DNA of 16,550 nucleotides from JOPF133 sp052144935 (GTDB lineage Bacteria; Acidobacteriota; Terriglobia; Bryobacterales; Bryobacteraceae). Each line of letters begins with the position of its first letter. The first letter of the stretch is position 1. A model generated the notes under the pieces. It was not told the DNA's origin. It searched no databases and was given only the letters and a program-made list of their open reading frames with translations. Position numbers and translations under genes: made by a program. Below are positions 13,560 through 16,550 of the stretch, one piece after another. The stretch spans positions 1-16,550 of the forward strand of contig JBKQPR010000295.1 in NCBI GenBank assembly GCA_052144935.1, read 5' to 3'.

Positions 13560-14222
13560 TTACACGCGGGCCGCACGGGCCGGGACTGCGCCAGGCTCGG
13601 AGTCCGACGTCCGCGCCCCCGCTGCCCGCAAGCGCTCCAGATAACCCCTCGCCGATTTCCGAACCTCGGCGCCATCCTGGCCCAGCCATAACTGCGTGGC
13701 GTACCAATCGGCTCGGAATTCGCGTCCGCCAACCTGATACCACTTCGGGTGGCTCACCAGGATGTCCTGCAGCAGCGCGTGCAAGAGCTCATGCACGCAG
13801 GTATTGGTCGATAGATAGGGCACTTGATTGCCATGCGCATACAGCATCGCGACCACGCACACGTGATATCCGTCATAAACCGTGGTTACGCCCGCCAACG
13901 ACCGGCCCCTGTCCCAGTACATGGGAATGTGATCGGTCAGGACGAGGTTCAGGACGCCGCGGCGCAGCCCGACGAAAATCGGCCGATCGCCGGGGGAGCG
14001 CTTCACTTCGCCGGGTCCGTCGCCGGTTTGGAGTTCGATGCCGCCTCGGCTGAAGGCCCGGAAAGCTTCGGGCCAGATGCTCGACCAGAAGTGTTGGCGG
14101 CGCTCCGGAGGGACCTGCGCGCGAGCATCCACGACTCGATGAATGGGCACCACCAGCGGCGCTGGGGCGCTGGAGCGAGTAGCCGCGGCCGCGGCCGTCC
14201 GGATGAAATCCCGTCGCGTCAT
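13560..14222 (-). CDS. Predicted exported HExxH zinc-metalloprotease-like protein
   Basis: The 220-residue product opens MTRRDFIRTAAAAA, a twin-arginine-like export signal (RRDFI), though the hydrophobic stretch is short. A zincin-type motif VHELLHALL gives HELLH at 144-148. A downstream REFRADWYATQLW (167-179) supplies Glu168 and Asp172 in the place where gluzincins carry their third ligand. No known peptidase family is recognised with confidence, and the protein could be catalytic or a structural relative. The C-terminal 25 residues are low-complexity. It is divergent from the sigma factor at 14339; the region between (14223-14338) carries an AT-rich patch. Substrate and partner are unknown. 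Confidence 0.7.
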   Translation of the reverse strand: MTRRDFIRTAAAAATRSSAPAPLVVPIHRVVDARAQVPPERRQHFWSSIWPEAFRAFSRGGIELQTGDGPGEVKRSPGDRPIFVGLRRGVLNLVLTDHIPMYWDRGRSLAGVTTVYDGYHVCVVAMLYAHGNQVPYLSTNTCVHELLHALLQDILVSHPKWYQVGGREFRADWYATQLWLGQDGAEVRKSARGYLERLRAAGARTSDSEPGAVPARAARV

Positions 14223-14338
14223 TCGCCCTTTCCCAAAACCGCTCCGTTACCGGAGTGCCCGCTGGGCCCGGCTGTGTTCCTCAGTCTATCCTTGCACGAC
14301 GGTGTTATAAACTGGCCTACGCATCGACTATTAATATC

Positions 14339-14881
14339 GTGAGCAGCAATCGGAGCGACGGGGCGCCGCCGAAGCGGGACGAATTATACGAAACCGCCAT
14401 CCGCGAATTTGGCCGCGCGCTCGATCGTCTGGCCGCCGGATACGAAGCCGACCCGGAAAAGCGCCACGATCTGCGTCAGGACATCCACCTTCAGCTCTGG
14501 CGAAGCTTCCAAGTTTTCGACGGACGGTGCTCTTTGAAGACCTGGACGTTCCGGGTGGCACACAACACCGCCGTTTCGTACGTGCACCGGGAGCGCCGGA
14601 AAAACGCGGGCTTCGTGAGCCTCGAAGAGATCGAGCGGACGGCTCCCAGCGGGGATCGCGAGCCGGACATCGATCGCGAGAGAGCGCTCCATCGGCTGTC
14701 GGACTTCATCCGGCAGCTCAAACCGCTGGACCGGCAGATCATGATCTCTTATCTGGAGGAGATGGACACGGCCACCATCGCGGAGATCACCGGGCTTTCG
14801 CCGGCCAATGTCGGAATGAAAATTCACCGCATCAAGAGCATCCTTTCCAGCCGCTTTCTCGAGGAGAAGCGCTATGTCTGA
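14339..14881 (+). CDS. ECF-type RNA polymerase sigma factor
   Basis: With the GTG at 14339 the product is 180 residues. Region 2 is at about 15-90: DLRQDIHLQLWRSFQVFDGR and SLKTWTFRVAHNTAVSYVHR. Region 4 is at about 115-170: LSDFIRQLKPLDRQIMISYL, then the helix-turn-helix with TIAEITGLSPANVGMKIHRI. An open frame extends upstream to 14255 but covers AT-rich promoter-like sequence (TATAAA, TATTAATAT at 14306-14337), so the GTG start is preferred. The end overlaps the next gene by 8 bases. It lacks a zinc-finger anti-sigma neighbour; the downstream gene encodes a different kind of membrane protein. Confidence 0.9.
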   Translation: MSSNRSDGAPPKRDELYETAIREFGRALDRLAAGYEADPEKRHDLRQDIHLQLWRSFQVFDGRCSLKTWTFRVAHNTAVSYVHRERRKNAGFVSLEEIERTAPSGDREPDIDRERALHRLSDFIRQLKPLDRQIMISYLEEMDTATIAEITGLSPANVGMKIHRIKSILSSRFLEEKRYV

Positions 14882-15446
14882 CCCAACCAAATCGAAAGAC
14901 CCGGCAGCCATTTGGAAGGCGCAGCCGGAGGAGAAGCTTGCCGTGAACCTCGAACAGATTATGAACCGGCGAACGCAGGAGCTGTATTCCGGCACCCGTT
15001 CGGAGATCCTCATGAGCATCGGCGCGGCCCTGCTCTTCGTTGCGGTAATGGTCTTGCGGCTAGCGCCGGTTCGCGACCGTCTGCTGGAGGCCGGGCTCGC
15101 CGCCGTCATCGCTTGGGCGGCCATCTCTTTGTACCGGTTCCGTCACGAGATCTGGCGGCGGGAGCCGGCACGCCCGGACGCGGTCGCCGCAACCGGCCTG
15201 GAATACTACCGCAAGGAGCTGGAACGGCGCCGCGATCACCTGAGGAACGCATGGTTATGGCACGGGCCTCTGTTTCTGGCGTGCCTGATTCTCATCGCCA
15301 TCTTGACAGGGAAGGCGTACCTTGGCTTCGATCGTGTGCGAAGCGTGGCGCCTCTCGTCATCCTGCTCGCGGTTTGGACGGGTTTCGGCCTCAGGCGCCG
15401 CCTCCGTCAAGCCAGGGAACTGCAGCGGGAGATCGACGATATGTAA
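14874..15446 (+). CDS. Four-helix membrane protein coupled to ECF sigma factor
   Basis: A 190-residue protein with hydrophobic segments at about 43-62, 71-88, 131-146 and 155-172. The cytoplasmic N-terminus contains IWKAQPEEKLAVNLEQIMNR (13-32), and a charged linker with EYYRKELERRRDHLRNAW lies between helix pairs. Its ATG lies inside the sigma gene (8-base overlap), so the two are made together. By context it is a candidate anti-sigma or signal-transmitting partner, but no zinc-binding or other known anti-sigma domain is visible. Acidobacterial sigma loci often carry similar small membrane proteins (general recollection, not verified). Confidence 0.78.
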   Translation: MSDPTKSKDPAAIWKAQPEEKLAVNLEQIMNRRTQELYSGTRSEILMSIGAALLFVAVMVLRLAPVRDRLLEAGLAAVIAWAAISLYRFRHEIWRREPARPDAVAATGLEYYRKELERRRDHLRNAWLWHGPLFLACLILIAILTGKAYLGFDRVRSVAPLVILLAVWTGFGLRRRLRQARELQREIDDM

Positions 15447-15475
15447 CGATCGTGCCTCAGACCGGCGAGAACCGA

Positions 15476-15578
15476 TTCACCGCAGAGACGCAGAGAAAGC
15501 AGAGGAAACGCGGAGAAAGCCAAAAAGAGATTTGGTTTCTCCGCGCTTCCTCTGTTGACTCTGCGTCTCAGCGGTGAA
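15476..15578. repeat. Dispersed inverted-repeat element, full-length copy
   Basis: Two arms of about 46 bases (15476-15522 and 15533-15578) are near-perfect inverted complements with a few mismatches and a one-base bulge, enclosing a loop of roughly 10 bases. The arms have the form TTCACCGCAGAGACGCAGAG and onward. Sequences of this 'ACCGCAGAGACGCAGAG' style recur between genes in many environmental bacteria. It lies between convergent genes ending at 15446 and 15591. A shortened relative lies at 9118-9183. Confidence 0.92.
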
Positions 15579-15590
15579 GCGAAACTTGAC

Positions 15591-16100
15591 TCACCGCGCC
15601 GCCAAGTCCTCCGAAAAAATCCGGCGCGCTTCGCGGTAGTTCTCGGGGAGCATGGGCCCCAGCTTGGCGGATTGCTCGGCCGAGGCGCGCTCCTGTTGAA
15701 ACACGCCGGAAACCGATTGGAACGCCAGCAGGCAGGCCTCCACCAGATCGGCGCCATAGCTTTCCGCCGCGTCAATGAGTTGGTTGGCCGGGCCCAGGAT
15801 TCGCTCGGCGGCGGCAACCCGCGCGGGCGCTTCGGCGATCATCTCCGGACGGGCCCCCAGGCGCAGGTGCGGGCCGAAGGCGGCGACCAGCGCCGACCAT
15901 CGGTCCAGCACGATCAGGGCCCCGTAACGGTGCTGATCGAGCGTCATCTCGTAGGCGAAGGCCGATCCCTTGGCGCGGCCCTCGATCCGGCGCAGCGCCA
16001 TGGCGGCGGCGTTCAACTCGCCTTCCAAAGAGTCCACGAACGCGGCCGCGCACCCCAGGAATTGCGGCTCGACAATGCTGGGATAACGCAGGATGCGCAA
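15591..16100 (-). CDS. Conserved-looking protein of unknown function
   Basis: A 169-residue, mostly helical, Ala-rich protein with no signal peptide or membrane segment; I do not recognise it. The best start is TTG at 16100: GAGG lies 6-9 bases upstream, overlapping the TGA of the preceding gene. No ATG is available near the protein's apparent N-terminus (RILRYPSIVEPQFLGC). Segments such as AYEMTLDQHRYGALIVLDRW and ESYGADLVEACLLAF suggest a helical bundle. The C-terminus, ENYREARRIFSEDLAAR, is amphipathic. It is likely co-transcribed with the 92-residue protein upstream, so the two may act together. Confidence 0.65.
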   Translation of the reverse strand: MRILRYPSIVEPQFLGCAAAFVDSLEGELNAAAMALRRIEGRAKGSAFAYEMTLDQHRYGALIVLDRWSALVAAFGPHLRLGARPEMIAEAPARVAAAERILGPANQLIDAAESYGADLVEACLLAFQSVSGVFQQERASAEQSAKLGPMLPENYREARRIFSEDLAAR

Positions 16101-16107
16101 AGCCGCC

Positions 16108-16386
16108 TCAGGCCAGGTGATCGCCCAGGGCGTGTTCCACTTCCTGGGGATCGAGCTTCTCGCCGCCGTTCAACCGCGTCAGAAGCGAATCGATGATCTC
16201 TTTGGCTTCGTCTTTGCCGAAATTCTTGATGAAGCCGTCGAAGAAGTGCTCGCCGGCCATGGCGTGGTTGATTTCGGTTTCCTTATTGTGGTCCTGCAGT
16301 TCGGTAAAATAGACTACCCGGTAGCGGCCCGTATACTCGGTTTCCCGGTAGATTTCGAACATCACCTTGTCGGACTCGAACAACAT
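16108..16386 (-). CDS. Small conserved protein of unknown function
   Basis: With the ATG at 16386 the product is 92 residues: MLFESDKVMFEIYRETEYTG, then RYRVVYFTELQDHNKETEIN, HAMAGEHFFDGFI, and a charged helical C-terminal half ending EVEHALGDHLA. The core from residue 9 onward reads like a conserved domain, and an alternative ATG at 16362 is nearly as good. The frame is open upstream to 16533, but those residues look non-coding. No Shine-Dalgarno precedes the ATG. It is followed 7 bases on by the 169-residue gene. Function unknown; soluble and cytoplasmic by composition. Confidence 0.65.
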   Translation of the reverse strand: MLFESDKVMFEIYRETEYTGRYRVVYFTELQDHNKETEINHAMAGEHFFDGFIKNFGKDEAKEIIDSLLTRLNGGEKLDPQEVEHALGDHLA

Positions 16387-16550
16387 AAGTTCGAGGGTAT
16401 CACAGCCGGTCCTCAATGCAGCGGGGTGCTTAACCGTTTTGGGGAATGCGTCCGCTCGCTCACGCTCGCGGCTCGGTAACCCTTGCGAAATCAACGCTCC
16501 CGTTTCTACTACTGTGAGACCGCTTGGTACCACTCTGCCGAACTATGGAG
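16387..16550. other. Intergenic region with no gene seen
   Basis: Upstream of the small minus-strand gene. I see no supported coding sequence. CCGCTCGCTCACGCTCGCGG at 16452-16471 is a low-complexity alternating motif that may be a dispersed intergenic repeat, but no second copy is in the window. The promoter of the 16108-16386 operon should lie here; none is clear. Confidence 0.4.

Noticed and set aside
13388..14053. Open frames at 13388-13732 (minus) and 13445-14053 (plus)
   Set aside because: Composition unlike protein and overlapping the HELLH-protein gene in other frames.

Overview
The window is GC-rich, densely coded bacterial chromosome. The best taxonomic clue is a secreted protein of the 'VWFA-related Acidobacterial domain' type at 9210-10331. 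Together with the base composition and several small membrane proteins of acidobacterial style, it suggests an Acidobacteriota genome, probably Bryobacterales / Solibacter-like (inference, no database search). I saw no rRNA, tRNA, CRISPR array, prophage or insertion sequence.

Layout. (1) 16-3732, minus strand: a tightly overlapping nucleoside-salvage operon in transcription order pyrimidine-nucleoside phosphorylase, CNT nucleoside permease, purine nucleoside phosphorylase, cytidine deaminase. (2) 3834-6076, plus strand: an Mrp/ApbC P-loop ATPase and a polytopic membrane protein that looks like a GT-C glycosyltransferase. (3) 6041-7630: a toxin-antitoxin patch. It holds an intact ribbon-helix-helix antitoxin with a wrecked PIN toxin, then an intact Phd/VapC-type pair. 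A direct repeat flanks the first module, carrying the 3' end of the glycosyltransferase gene plus the 5' end of the Phd antitoxin gene. (4) 7659-9103: a small membrane protein divergent from an ECF sigma / zinc-binding anti-sigma pair. (5) 9210-12696, minus strand: a molybdenum-cofactor operon, moeA-moaC-mog, with the VWFA-type protein as its last gene. The end of moaC has expanded into an eight-unit minisatellite. (6) 12697-13559: a decay zone with an Hsp20 pseudogene and an unidentified degraded gene on the minus strand. (7) 13560-14222: a predicted Tat-exported HExxH protein, then a second ECF sigma factor with a four-helix membrane partner. (8) 15591-16386: two small conserved-looking proteins of unknown role.

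How the parts work together. Region 1 imports nucleosides, cleaves them by phosphorolysis and deaminates cytidine. Region 5 carries late molybdopterin steps (MoaC, Mog, MoeA). The two sigma loci look like signal-responsive switches with membrane partners. Both copies of a dispersed inverted-repeat element sit exactly between convergent genes (9118-9183 and 15476-15578). I found no convincing new biological system. The most distinctive structures are the moaC-derived minisatellite, the repeat-flanked broken toxin module and a recurrent leaderless-looking start architecture.
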